Shown piece after piece: positions 17,259 through 25,509 of a stretch of 64,000 nucleotides of DNA. The DNA is from JAPHTQ01 sp050299175. GTDB lineage: Bacteria > Pseudomonadota > Gammaproteobacteria > Thiohalomonadales > Thiohalomonadaceae. Positions within the stretch are counted from its first letter, which is position 1. The number at the start of each line of letters is the position of its first letter. A model generated the notes under the pieces. The model had not been told where the DNA came from and made no database searches. It saw only the letters and a list, made by a program, of their open reading frames with translations. The stretch lies in NCBI GenBank assembly GCA_050299175.1, contig JBNKVM010000082.1, forward strand, positions 118,642 to 182,641, in the 5' to 3' direction. The translations under genes were made by a program, and so were the position numbers.

Positions 17259-17933
17259 ATGAATACAACACAACGCAACAACGCCTTCCGCAAACTGGCG
17301 GAGGAGCTGACAGGTATCGATCTGCCTGTCTATCAGGAGTACAAACGCAACCCCTTCGATCCGGTTATTGGCATGGGTGATCCCGATACGAAGATCGCTT
17401 TTTTCGGTCGCGATCCGGGCCGCGATGAAGTGCAGCATCACATGCCATTTATCGGTGCCGGTGGGCAGAAGGTGCGCACGGCGATTTATGAATATCTTTA
17501 CAATAAACCGCTACCCGATTTTGCCGCTTCGGTTGAAGTGGGTAAGGGATTTTTCTGGGCGAATACCGTTCCCTATAAACCGGTTGGCAACAAAGCCTGG
17601 TCGATGAAGGTAAAGAAAACCTTTCAACCGCTGGTGGCCGATCTGCTGATCAATGGATGGAATGGTACGGCGGTGATTACCCTTGGCCGAGAGGCCTTCC
17701 TCTGGTTTGCGATCAACCAGCCACGTGAAGTGAAGCAACAACTGGAAGCGTTCTGGGAGCGGGAGGACCGCTTTGAAACCTTTACCGAGGTAGAAGTGGC
17801 AGCAGCGGATGGCAATCGACGCAAATTAAAACTCTACCCGTTACCCCATCCCTCGCCGCTTAATGCTACCTGGTACAAACGTTTCCCTGATCTGCTCAAG
17901 CAACGTCTTAGGCAACTCAAGGTCAAGGGCTAA
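17259..17933 (+). CDS. uracil-DNA glycosylase superfamily protein
   Basis: 224 residues. Family signs: IAFFGRDPGRDEVQHHMPFIGAGGQKVR (the GExPGxxE...G.PFVG pattern of class 4-like UDGs), FFWANTVPYKPVGNKAW and LPHPSPLN near the C-terminus (motif B). The Cys ligands for an Fe-S cluster of class 4 enzymes are not seen, so it is a divergent member; Arg in place of Glu in the first motif (GRDPG) is unusual. It would excise damaged bases or has a related role. Only six bases after nnrS. Confidence 0.75.
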   Translation: MNTTQRNNAFRKLAEELTGIDLPVYQEYKRNPFDPVIGMGDPDTKIAFFGRDPGRDEVQHHMPFIGAGGQKVRTAIYEYLYNKPLPDFAASVEVGKGFFWANTVPYKPVGNKAWSMKVKKTFQPLVADLLINGWNGTAVITLGREAFLWFAINQPREVKQQLEAFWEREDRFETFTEVEVAAADGNRRKLKLYPLPHPSPLNATWYKRFPDLLKQRLRQLKVKG

Positions 17934-17950
17934 TCTTTCCCTGTTTCATT

Positions 17951-17982
17951 GGCATATCACACTTGGCGCTGTGTGATATGCC
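17951..17982. repeat. perfect 12-bp inverted repeat, operator-like
   Basis: GGCATATCACAC and its exact complement are separated by 8 nt, 18 bp after the UDG-like gene and 104 bp before the TonB receptor. Neither strand has a U-tract, so it is not a standard terminator. A dimeric regulator site or rho-linked structure is possible. Confidence 0.5.
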
Positions 17983-18085
17983 GCATCCACACTCTCCACT
18001 CTGCAGTAAATCAGTAAGTTAACGCTGGCGCGTTTTTTGCCACTGTCCCCTGGATTGTCTACCACAATAATCCACGGGGAATAAC

Positions 18086-20095
18086 ATGAAAAAAGCCACC
18101 TGCCTGTTGCTGCTATGTGCAGCACCGCTGTGCGCAGAAGAGATTCAGCCGCCAATCATCGAAGTCGAAGCAACCAAACTCAGTGACATCAGTGGCGAAG
18201 AGCTGAAGTCCGCCGACGTTGCCGAGGCGCTTGCCAGTCAGGTGCCGGAAGTTTCGTTGGTTCGTCGTAGTGGCATCGCCAATGACATCATTCTGCGCGG
18301 TCAGAAGAAGGACAATATCAATATTCTGATCGACGGTGCCAAGGTTTATGGTGCCTGCCCCAACCGTATGGACCCACCCACCTCACATATCCTGGCGAAC
18401 AATGTCGACGGTATCGATATCACCGAAGGACCGTATGACGTTGAGAACTTCGGTACTCTGAGCGGTGCGGTGATGATTACCACCAGGAAGCCGGAAAAAG
18501 AGTTTAATGGCGAAGTCGGGGTTAACTTCGGCAGCTGGAACTACCAGAAAGCCTATGCTTCCATGAGCGCAGGTGTCGATAACGTACGCTTCCTTCTCAG
18601 TGCATCACGCGAGAGCAGTGACCAGTATGAAGATGGTGATGGGAATACCTTTTACGATCAGATCGAAAATCTGAATCCAGCTTCAACCTCTCAGTACAAA
18701 CCCGAATACAAGGATCAACAGGCCTATGTGAAGCAGACGGCAATGGCCAAGTTGTTCGTCGATACCGCCGAGAATCAGGAGTTGCGTCTTAGCTATACCG
18801 CCAACCGCAGCGACGATGTGCTCTATCCATCCAGCGGCATGGATGCGCTCTACGACAATTCTGACATCGTGAATGTTGAATATACCCTTCGTGACCTGGG
18901 TAGCTATTCAAAGTCACTCGACTTCCAGTACTACGACAGCAAAGTCGATCACCCCATGTCGACCTATTATCGCCTCGCCTCCGGCACAAATTCAGCTAAC
19001 GAGATGATTAGTGCGTTAACCACGGCGGTACAGGGATTTAAGGTGAAAAACCGCATGGAACTGGACGCCGATACCGGGCTAACCGTCGGTGTTGATACCA
19101 GCAAGCGTAACTGGGATGGCCGGTACATCGTGAAAGGCGGGATGATGGTAACGCCTATGGATGGTCAAATCAGCATTGATGATGTGGATACGCAGAATCA
19201 GGCATTGTTTGTGGAGCTCGACAAACGCATCGATGCCTGGAATGTAAAGGGTGGATTGCGTACCGATAGCACCAGCATCAAACCAGGCAATGCCTATGCC
19301 CAACAGGATAACGATTACAGTAGCGTGGGCGGTTTTGTCTTTACCAGCTACAACGCCAGTGCCGCAACTCGCTATTTTGGTGGTGTTGGCGTCTCATCAC
19401 GAGTGCCCGATGCCCGCGAACTTTATTTCCATGGCCCCAGTATGATGGGACCTGTCGAGACGGGTACACCCGATCTGAAGCAGACTACCAATACTGAAAT
19501 CGATCTCGGTGTGGAACATAAGTACCAAAGCGCCAATGTGAAGGCCAAAGTTTTCCACAGCACGCTGAAAGATTACATCTACTACAACTCAGATAGCGCA
19601 ACAAACAACTTCGAGAATATTGATGCGGTGATCTACGGTGTTTCACTGAGTGGTGCATGGTTTATCAACGATCAATTTAGCCTCGACTACGGTATTGCCT
19701 GGCAGCGTGGTGAAAAGAGTGAGGCGTTGACTGGACAGACCGATAAGGACCTGGCGGAGATCTCACCGACCAAACTTAACCTCGCACTCAACTACGACTA
19801 TTCGTCCAATGGCAATGTCCGGTTGGAGTACGTCGCTGCAGATAAGTGGAGTAACTTTGATGCGGACAACGGTGAACAGTCTATCGATGCCTATCAGGTC
19901 ATTAATCTCAAGGCCCAGCATCTGGTGAATAAAAATATTGAGTTGACTCTCGGTGTGGAAAACCTGACTGACGCGACCTATGCCACTACCAATACCTATA
20001 AGGATCTGAAGTTGCTGGCAGATGGCAGCGGTAATGTCATGCTGATGAACGAACCGGGTCGATACATTTATCTGAACGCGGCATATAAATTCTGA
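18086..20095 (+). CDS. TonB-dependent receptor, OprC/NosA copper-receptor-like
   Basis: 669 residues with a signal peptide (residues 1-17), a putative TonB box IIEVEATKL just after it, a plug domain (about 30-145) and a 22-strand barrel ending YLNAAYKF. The plug carries GACPNRMDPPTSH, the Cys/Met-containing motif characteristic of TonB-linked copper receptors such as OprC and NosA, and a PSMMGP loop. Copper uptake across the outer membrane is the likely role, perhaps for cytochrome or nitrous-oxide reductase assembly. A hairpin (18050-18079) covers the GGGGA ribosome site and may limit translation. Confidence 0.8.
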   Translation: MKKATCLLLLCAAPLCAEEIQPPIIEVEATKLSDISGEELKSADVAEALASQVPEVSLVRRSGIANDIILRGQKKDNINILIDGAKVYGACPNRMDPPTSHILANNVDGIDITEGPYDVENFGTLSGAVMITTRKPEKEFNGEVGVNFGSWNYQKAYASMSAGVDNVRFLLSASRESSDQYEDGDGNTFYDQIENLNPASTSQYKPEYKDQQAYVKQTAMAKLFVDTAENQELRLSYTANRSDDVLYPSSGMDALYDNSDIVNVEYTLRDLGSYSKSLDFQYYDSKVDHPMSTYYRLASGTNSANEMISALTTAVQGFKVKNRMELDADTGLTVGVDTSKRNWDGRYIVKGGMMVTPMDGQISIDDVDTQNQALFVELDKRIDAWNVKGGLRTDSTSIKPGNAYAQQDNDYSSVGGFVFTSYNASAATRYFGGVGVSSRVPDARELYFHGPSMMGPVETGTPDLKQTTNTEIDLGVEHKYQSANVKAKVFHSTLKDYIYYNSDSATNNFENIDAVIYGVSLSGAWFINDQFSLDYGIAWQRGEKSEALTGQTDKDLAEISPTKLNLALNYDYSSNGNVRLEYVAADKWSNFDADNGEQSIDAYQVINLKAQHLVNKNIELTLGVENLTDATYATTNTYKDLKLLADGSGNVMLMNEPGRYIYLNAAYKF

Positions 20096-20145
20096 TCTAA
20101 GTTGTACCCCTATTTGCTGCGACAACTTGCGGCTGTATCGCAGAT

Positions 20146-20173
20146 ACCCCGTCCCTCTGGCGGGGTTTTTTTT
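20146..20173 (+). terminator. intrinsic terminator after TonB receptor
   Basis: ACCCCG...CGGGGT stem followed by TTTTTTTT on the plus strand. Confidence 0.85.
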
Positions 20174-20226
20174 GTCTTGCTTCAGGGCTACGCTTGCAAT
20201 ATCAGTAACGCACAAGTGGAAGCGTT

Positions 20227-20793
20227 GTGGCGCAAAATTTCCAAATAACGAGTGAGGCGGAACAGCTTCTTCAATTCTGGTTTTCGGAACAGTCAGCCAA
20301 ACGCTGGTTCCATTTCACACCTGAGTTTGATGAGGAGCTGCGGCAGAGTTTTGGTGAATGGGTCGAGGCCGGTTTGCTTGGTGAACTCAATCACTGGCTC
20401 GAAACGCCTCGTGGTGTCCTGGCGTTGGTGATCCTGCTGGATCAGCTGCCACTCAATATCTATCGTGGTACAGCCCGTAGTTTTTCAGGCGAGGCGGCAT
20501 CCATAAAGGCTGCTGCAACCGCCATCGAAAATGGCTGGGATCAGCAACTCTCATCACGGGAAAAGGCCTTTCTCTATCTGCCCTTCATGCATAGTGAATC
20601 GTTAGAGGATCAGGAGCGTTCCGTCGAGCTGTTTCGTGCGGCAGATTTAAAAGACAATCTGCGCTGGGCGGAACACCATCGCGAACTCATTCGTCGCTTC
20701 GGTCGTTTCCCCCACCGCAATGCGCTGCTCGGACGTGAGTCGACTCAGGAGGAGCAGAACTACCTCGCCTCGGACCGCGCTTTTCACGGCTGA
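20227..20793 (+). CDS. DUF924 family protein
   Basis: 188 residues, GTG start. Motifs LLQFWFSEQSAKRWF, LALVILLDQLPLNIYRGTARSF and AFLYLPFMHSESLEDQERSVELF match the DUF924 (COG3803) helical TPR-like family. The fold is all alpha. Function is unknown. Stands alone between terminator-bounded transcripts. Confidence 0.85.
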   Translation: MAQNFQITSEAEQLLQFWFSEQSAKRWFHFTPEFDEELRQSFGEWVEAGLLGELNHWLETPRGVLALVILLDQLPLNIYRGTARSFSGEAASIKAAATAIENGWDQQLSSREKAFLYLPFMHSESLEDQERSVELFRAADLKDNLRWAEHHRELIRRFGRFPHRNALLGRESTQEEQNYLASDRAFHG

Positions 20794-20857
20794 CTTGAAT
20801 TAAGCCGGTTTTCACACTCTAATGAGGGCCAATTACCCGGTTCCAAAAGGAAGTCAT

Positions 20858-21220
20858 ATGACTGAATGGGAAACGCCTCCTCCGGTTGCGACACAGGGAC
20901 AAGGCGCAGCCATGCTGGCTTATCTGTTGCTGCTGGCGTCACCGCTGACTGGTGGGATTAGTGGTCTGTTTGGTGTCGTGGTGGCCTATGTCTATCGTGA
21001 TGAGGCACCGGAGTGGTTGCAGAGTCACTACACGCTGCAAATTCGCACTTTCTGGATCAGCACGCTGATCAGTATCGTTGGCGCACTGTTACTGGTATTC
21101 ATGATCGGCTATCTGATATTTCTTGTCTTGCTTATCTGGTTCCTGGTTCGTTGTGTCAAAGGGGTTCGCCTCCTGAACATGAAGCGCGCCTATCCCGATC
21201 CGCAAGGCTGGTGGTTCTGA
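20858..21220 (+). CDS. DUF4870-type membrane protein
   Basis: 120 residues from ATG 20858, with AAAAGGAAG upstream. Three to four hydrophobic helices: AMLAYLLLLASPLTGGISGLFGVVVAYVY, a HYTLQIRTFWI loop, then a long LLLVFMIGYLIFLVLLIWFLVRCVKG stretch. The layout fits DUF4870 proteins. Function unknown. The lipoprotein gene follows after 16 bp and may share the transcript. Confidence 0.7.
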   Translation: MTEWETPPPVATQGQGAAMLAYLLLLASPLTGGISGLFGVVVAYVYRDEAPEWLQSHYTLQIRTFWISTLISIVGALLLVFMIGYLIFLVLLIWFLVRCVKGVRLLNMKRAYPDPQGWWF

Positions 21221-21236
21221 ATTTGAGGTAAACGAA

Positions 21237-22055
21237 ATGGCGGTAACAGCACGGCGAATTCCCCTTCTTATTCTGCTTGGCGTAAGCCTGGTCTCCTGTT
21301 CGGCGCTCAAGGAGAGCATCAAAAAGCCCGAGGTCGCGGTGCAGAAGGTCAACGTAACGGGTATCAGCCTGAGTGGTATGGATGTGGCCTTTGTTCTGGG
21401 GGTGAAGAACCCCAATCCTCTTGGGGTTTCGCTGGAGGGGCTCAGCTACAAGCTGGATATCGAAGATAAACAACTGCTCAAGGGCAAAACACAGCAGAAA
21501 CTCAAGGTGGCGGCCAACGGTAGCTCCAGTCTGACCCTGCCCCTGGCGTTGGCCTACGGGGATATGTTCGACGGTGTCTCGGCATTGGTGAAACAGGACA
21601 AGGTGCACTATGCCCTGGGCGGCGAGATCGATTTCGGCCTGTTCCAGTTACCCTACAAATCCAGTGGCACCATCGATCTGCCGTCCCTGCCCAAGGTGAG
21701 TATTGGTAATCTGGGGGTCAAGCGGGTAACTCTTTCGGGGGTGGACATCGAGGTTGGACTCGCTGTGAAGAACAGTAACCACTTTCCACTGCGCTTTGAG
21801 GGGGTTAGCTATGACCTGAAAATTGCCAATACTGCGGTGGCCCGCGGCAAGAGTCTGGCGCCAGTTTCATTGGGGGCGGGCAAGCAGGGACAGCTTAAGC
21901 TGGGCATGAGTCTCGGTTATCGGGAGGTGGGGAGTGTCATCGCCCGTCTCAAGAGCGGTGGCAGGGTGCCAGTGGTCTTTGACGGCCAGATCAAGGTACC
22001 TGGACTAGGTGTTGTACCGCTGCGTTGGAGCGGTAGCGTCAAGATCGGCGGCTGA
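21237..22055 (+). CDS. LEA type 2 / WHy-domain lipoprotein
   Basis: 272 residues. The signal peptide ends in a lipobox (LVSC, Cys21), so the mature protein is lipid anchored. Two tandem WHy domains are visible: VNVTGISLSGMDVAFVLGVKNPNPLGVSLEGLSY and VKRVTLSGVDIEVGLAVKNSNHFPLRFEGVSY, each the typical NPN/NSN-type beta sandwich of water-stress LEA proteins. Bacterial members are periplasmic and often linked with desiccation or envelope stress. The internal duplication is clear. Signal +2 residue is Ser, suggesting outer-membrane sorting. Confidence 0.85.
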   Translation: MAVTARRIPLLILLGVSLVSCSALKESIKKPEVAVQKVNVTGISLSGMDVAFVLGVKNPNPLGVSLEGLSYKLDIEDKQLLKGKTQQKLKVAANGSSSLTLPLALAYGDMFDGVSALVKQDKVHYALGGEIDFGLFQLPYKSSGTIDLPSLPKVSIGNLGVKRVTLSGVDIEVGLAVKNSNHFPLRFEGVSYDLKIANTAVARGKSLAPVSLGAGKQGQLKLGMSLGYREVGSVIARLKSGGRVPVVFDGQIKVPGLGVVPLRWSGSVKIGG

Positions 22056-22296
22056 GTTTTACCGTATTCCGCTTTCCCTGCCCGTCGTGGCAGGGAAAAC
22101 CCCCATAGATAACCATAGTTTTTACAAAAGTTTGCGCTGGTTCACAAAAACCACACAAATCGCCTGCTATTACTTTTCTACTAAGGGTCAGGAAGTCATT
22201 CGAAAGTGGTAGCAATACCTTTCATGGCGCCGCTTTCTGGCCGAACAATAAGCAACGCGGCCCAATTGTAAGGAGTACCTTACAGGGAGGTTTAAA

Positions 22297-22500
22297 ATGG
22301 ACAACATAACGGCAGTACGCCACCTGATTAAGTCAGTTCACTACAAATTACACGATGAAATCTGCATGCTGCAGAAGACGCTCAACAGCATCGATCGCCA
22401 GAGCGGCAGGCATGTGGATGAATGGTCACACGGGCTTTACACCCGCCTGATCGAGCGCCGTCGCCGCATGCTTGAGCGATTGGCAACTGAAACCGCTTAA
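22297..22500 (+). CDS. small helical protein of unknown function (67 aa)
   Basis: AGGGAGG lies eight bases before ATG. The product is strongly helical and charged, with a heptad-like LHDEICMLQKTLNSIDRQ and a C-terminal RLIERRRRMLERLATE. Not assigned to a family. A 6-bp hairpin (GTAAGG/CCTTAC, 22268-22283) sits just upstream of the ribosome site. The 240 bp before it hold no other gene. Confidence 0.6.
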   Translation: MDNITAVRHLIKSVHYKLHDEICMLQKTLNSIDRQSGRHVDEWSHGLYTRLIERRRRMLERLATETA

Positions 22501-22534
22501 CTGTCTGTAACTCCTCCTCATTGTTCCCCCCTTT

Positions 22535-22561
22535 GCCGACCTGCAAAACAGGTCGGCTTTA
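22535..22561 (+). terminator. intrinsic terminator
   Basis: Nine-bp stem GCCGACCTG / CAGGTCGGC followed by TTTATTTT, 35 bp after the small helical protein gene. Confidence 0.85.
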
Positions 22562-22629
22562 TTTTGCCTACCGTTGTCCACTCCATGCCTGATACCCTGA
22601 GTATCTGAACCGGCCAAGGGGAAACCACC

Positions 22630-22989
22630 ATGCAGGACTCACTGGAACAACTGCGCCAGCGCCTTGCGGCTTTTGCCGGGGAGCGTGACTGGGAGCAGTT
22701 TCACTCACCAAAAAATCTCTCCATGGCGCTGATCGCCGAAGCGGCGGAATTGGTGGAGCATTTCCAGTGGCTCACCGAGGAGCAGAGTTATGCCCTCTCG
22801 GCAGAGAAACTGGATGAAGTACGGATGGAGTTGGCGGATATCCTGATTTTTCTTATACGGACTGCCGATCGCCTCGGGGTGGACCCTGTACGGGCGGCGT
22901 GGGAGAAAATCGAGATCAATGAAAAGCGCTACCCGGCGGACAGGGTTCGGGGTGATGCCCGCCGGGCGGCGGAGTATGAGCAGGGGTAG
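22630..22989 (+). CDS. MazG-like nucleotide pyrophosphohydrolase
   Basis: 119 residues. The all-alpha NTP-PPase signature is present: LIAEAAELVEHFQWL (ExxE helix) and RMELADILIFLIRTADRLG (ExxD helix), the four acidic residues that bind Mg. Length and N-terminal WEQFHSPKNLSMAL fit the single-domain RS21-C6/dCTPase group that hydrolyses dNTPs such as dCTP, including modified ones. Housecleaning role is likely. Convergent with the DsrC-like gene. Confidence 0.88.
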   Translation: MQDSLEQLRQRLAAFAGERDWEQFHSPKNLSMALIAEAAELVEHFQWLTEEQSYALSAEKLDEVRMELADILIFLIRTADRLGVDPVRAAWEKIEINEKRYPADRVRGDARRAAEYEQG

Positions 22990-22996
22990 CCTGGCG

Positions 22997-23326
22997 CTAG
23001 TGCTGTACCATGTCGCCGGGATAGGAGTAGCCTTCCGCCTCCTCGCCCGGAGCGGGTAGACCGGCTATACGCCACGCCTCTTGAGGGGTGTGGAAGAGTT
23101 GGTCCACGCAATGGGGCTCCAGCCGACTCACATCGCAGGCAAAGCGCATCGGCGGTAGCGCACCATATTGGATGAAGTGGCTGCGGAGGGTGTGAATGAC
23201 TTTCCAGTGCGCCTCGGTCAAGTGTCCCAACCCTGATTCCCTGGCGAGATTTTCGGCAAGCTTCTCCGTCCACGGCTGCCTCACGGTTATTGCGTTGGGT
23301 TGTTGTATCTCGTGTGTAGTGGTCAT
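22997..23326 (-). CDS. DsrC/TusE-family protein lacking the C-terminal redox cysteines
   Basis: 109 residues with GGAGG six bases before ATG. The core ENLARESGLGHLTEAHWKVIHTLRSHFIQYGALPPMRFACDVSR follows the DsrC/TusE fold. In DsrC the last residues carry CysA in the penultimate position and CysB in GxCKIAGLPKPTGC; here the matching segment reads EAWRIAGLPAPGEEAEGYS, so both catalytic cysteines are gone. Two other cysteines exist (RFACD, EPHCVD). It may therefore be a regulatory or structural DsrC paralogue rather than a sulfur carrier. Divergent from a ROK kinase. Confidence 0.8.
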   Translation of the reverse strand: MTTTHEIQQPNAITVRQPWTEKLAENLARESGLGHLTEAHWKVIHTLRSHFIQYGALPPMRFACDVSRLEPHCVDQLFHTPQEAWRIAGLPAPGEEAEGYSYPGDMVQH

Positions 23327-23340
23327 CGTAGGCCTCCAAA

Positions 23341-23365
23341 ATGTCCTACTTGGTTACTCGACTAT
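23341..23365 (-). promoter_or_regulatory. IscR type-1-like site upstream of the DsrC-like gene
   Basis: On the minus strand a 25-bp stretch begins ATAGTCGAGT and continues AAGTAGGAC, resembling the type-1 IscR consensus (ATASYYGACT...AGTCRRSTAT), with several mismatches in the second half. Suggestive only. Confidence 0.25.
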
Positions 23366-23407
23366 AGATGTGGGGGCCGATATCTGCGACCCCAAGAGGT
23401 AAAAAAT

Positions 23408-24301
23408 ATGCGTATCGGTGTTGATTTGGGGGGCACCAAAATCGAAGCGATTGCCCTGGCCGCTGAAGGGCACGAGTTGGCCCGACGTCGGGTCGATAGC
23501 CCGCGTTACGACTATGCTACGACGTTGCAGACCATTGCAGATTTGGTGCGGGAACTGGAGGCGGAACTCGGGCAGCAGGGAAGCGTGGGGATTGGTATCC
23601 CTGGAGCCATCTCGCCCGCAACCGGGCTGGTGAAAAACGCCAACTCCACCTGGTTGATCGGGCGGCCGATGCAACAGGATCTGGAGCAGCATTTGGGGCG
23701 TCCGGTACGCCTGGGCAACGATGCCAACTGCTTTGTCGTTTCCGAAGTGACTGATGGTGCCGCTGCCGGTGCGGCAGTGGTCTTTGGTGTCATTGTTGGT
23801 ACCGGTACGGGAGGGGGTATCGCCATTCGCGGCCGCCCACTGACCGGGCCGAACGCCATCGCCGGCGAGTGGGGACACAATCCGCTGCCCTGGCCGCGAA
23901 ACGATGAATTGCCCGGGCCGGATTGCTACTGCGGTAGGCAGGGGTGTATTGAAACCTGGCTTTCAGGTCCCGGGTTGGCGGCAGCATATGAACGGATGGG
24001 TGGCGAGGCACTAACAGCAGAACAGATCGCCGAAGGTGCATTAGCGGGGAACGAACTAGCCGAAGCGGCGTTGGTTGCTTATGAGAATCGGATGGCCCGT
24101 GCCCTGGCAACGGTAATTAATCTGCTCGACCCTGAGGTGATCGTGCTGGGGGGCGGCGTGTCGAAGATCGACAGGCTCTACCAGAATGTGCCACGGTTGT
24201 GGGGCGATTACGTTTTTTCGGATCGGGTGGATACGCAATTACTGCCGCCAAAACATGGTGATTCGAGTGGCGTACGCGGTGCTGCCTGGTTGTGGGAATG
24301 A
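23408..24301 (+). CDS. ROK-family sugar kinase (fructokinase/glucokinase-like)
   Basis: 297 residues from ATG 23408 with AGAGG upstream. ROK hallmarks: N-terminal phosphate loop VDLGGTKIE, VGTGTGGGI, the zinc-binding CYCGRQGCIETWLSG motif and GGGVSKI. The ExGH active site is present as EWGHNPLPW. Members phosphorylate hexoses at C6; the fructokinase Mak group is the closest visual match. A long in-frame extension to 23300 has no family support. No sugar transporter is adjacent. Confidence 0.9.
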   Translation: MRIGVDLGGTKIEAIALAAEGHELARRRVDSPRYDYATTLQTIADLVRELEAELGQQGSVGIGIPGAISPATGLVKNANSTWLIGRPMQQDLEQHLGRPVRLGNDANCFVVSEVTDGAAAGAAVVFGVIVGTGTGGGIAIRGRPLTGPNAIAGEWGHNPLPWPRNDELPGPDCYCGRQGCIETWLSGPGLAAAYERMGGEALTAEQIAEGALAGNELAEAALVAYENRMARALATVINLLDPEVIVLGGGVSKIDRLYQNVPRLWGDYVFSDRVDTQLLPPKHGDSSGVRGAAWLWE

Positions 24302-24303
24302 AA

Positions 24304-24336
24304 AAGCCACAGGGGTGCGCTTCGCCCCTGTGGCTT
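24304..24336. terminator. bidirectional terminator between ROK kinase and lipoprotein gene
   Basis: A 12-bp perfect stem (AAGCCACAGGGG and complement). The minus strand runs on into TTTTTC, so it best serves the minus-strand lipoprotein gene. Confidence 0.8.
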
Positions 24337-24343
24337 AGCCAGG

Positions 24344-25414
24344 TTACTGACGGTCTGCCAGTTTGTAGCCTTTGGGAACGTCGAAGGCGCTGTCTTTAAT
24401 CGGTTGCTGTTTTACATCAGTGACTTCGTAGATGTACCGCACCAGTGGCTCCTTGTCCCATTCGGCGACGATGGCCTCTTTCTTCTTTTCCAGGAAATTG
24501 CCCAGCATGCTCTTCGCCATTCCCGCCAGATCGGTGGGGGACGAAGATTTACTCGCCGTCTTCTTCTCCGTCACTTCGCAGGCGCCACCCTTCTTCTGGA
24601 ACCACTCCGCCTTGATGGAGAGCGGGTAACCTTTGATAGTGGCTATTTTTCTACTGAAGGCGTTGTATTTGGCCTTGTCGGCTTTTTTAATATCGCCGGT
24701 AAAGGCCGCCAATGCTTCGAAACCTTCCTCACCCAACAGGCGCAATAGTGGATCGCTGCCTTTGGCAGCAAGGAATTTTTCCATCGCCTGACGATGGACT
24801 TTCCATGCCTGTTGCATATCGGTGGTTGGGGTTGAGGTCCAGAAGACAAAGCGCAGGTGATTCAGATCGATCTTGCCGACTTTGTCCTTCATTTCCACTT
24901 TCCAGTCCACGGTGTACTCGTTGGCATCCAGGCCACCGAATTTACGCGTGTTACCCGTAGCTTTGACGTCGAACTTGTTGCTTGCCAGTTTCATCTGGCA
25001 GCCACGTTCTTCATAGGATTGATACTGCTCTTCATCCTCGGACTTTTTGCCTGCCTCCTTCATTCGCTCCATCAGGGATTTGCTGATGCAACCACTGAGC
25101 GGGCATTCCATATAACTCTTATCGTCGTGATCGACGACGTAGAGTTTCCTCTGATCCATGCGGAAGATATCTGAGATGTTGAAGTCGGCCCAGCCCATGA
25201 AGAAGCTGTCATGTTCGACCTTATCTTGAATGCGCCGCATATCCGGGCGGGTGTAAACAGTCTGGACACCGTGACTATCCGGAATATAAGGGCCTACGAT
25301 GGAGGTCTTTGCGTGGATGACTGATGTTGGGTGAGAGGGGGAGTTATCTACCATTTGAGTGGCGCAGCCTGTGAGTGAAACGATGGCGGCTGCCAACAAT
25401 CCTTTCCTGTACAT
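24344..25414 (-). CDS. predicted lipoprotein of unknown function
   Basis: 356 residues with a lipoprotein signal peptide (LTGC lipobox, Cys17). The mature part has paired cysteines (ECPLSGC near residue 105, ERGCQMK near 138, GACEVTEKK near 280), a central ANEYTVDWKVEMKDK segment and a Lys/Ser-rich linker near 290. No known domain is recognised. The periplasmic face of a membrane is the likely location. Monocistronic, with its own terminator. Confidence 0.7.
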   Translation of the reverse strand: MYRKGLLAAAIVSLTGCATQMVDNSPSHPTSVIHAKTSIVGPYIPDSHGVQTVYTRPDMRRIQDKVEHDSFFMGWADFNISDIFRMDQRKLYVVDHDDKSYMECPLSGCISKSLMERMKEAGKKSEDEEQYQSYEERGCQMKLASNKFDVKATGNTRKFGGLDANEYTVDWKVEMKDKVGKIDLNHLRFVFWTSTPTTDMQQAWKVHRQAMEKFLAAKGSDPLLRLLGEEGFEALAAFTGDIKKADKAKYNAFSRKIATIKGYPLSIKAEWFQKKGGACEVTEKKTASKSSSPTDLAGMAKSMLGNFLEKKKEAIVAEWDKEPLVRYIYEVTDVKQQPIKDSAFDVPKGYKLADRQ

Positions 25415-25509
25415 AATCTTGCTCCGTTATTACTGAATTGCCCGCGGATATTACCATGGTGATGGCCGGGCAAAATAAGAGCTGGATCAAGGAATGGGAG
25501 ATGGATTGT

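Noticed and set aside
18000..18085. Cobalamin riboswitch before the TonB receptor
   Set aside because: A short GCCACTG is present, but the space (about 100 bp) and the missing B12-box make it implausible.
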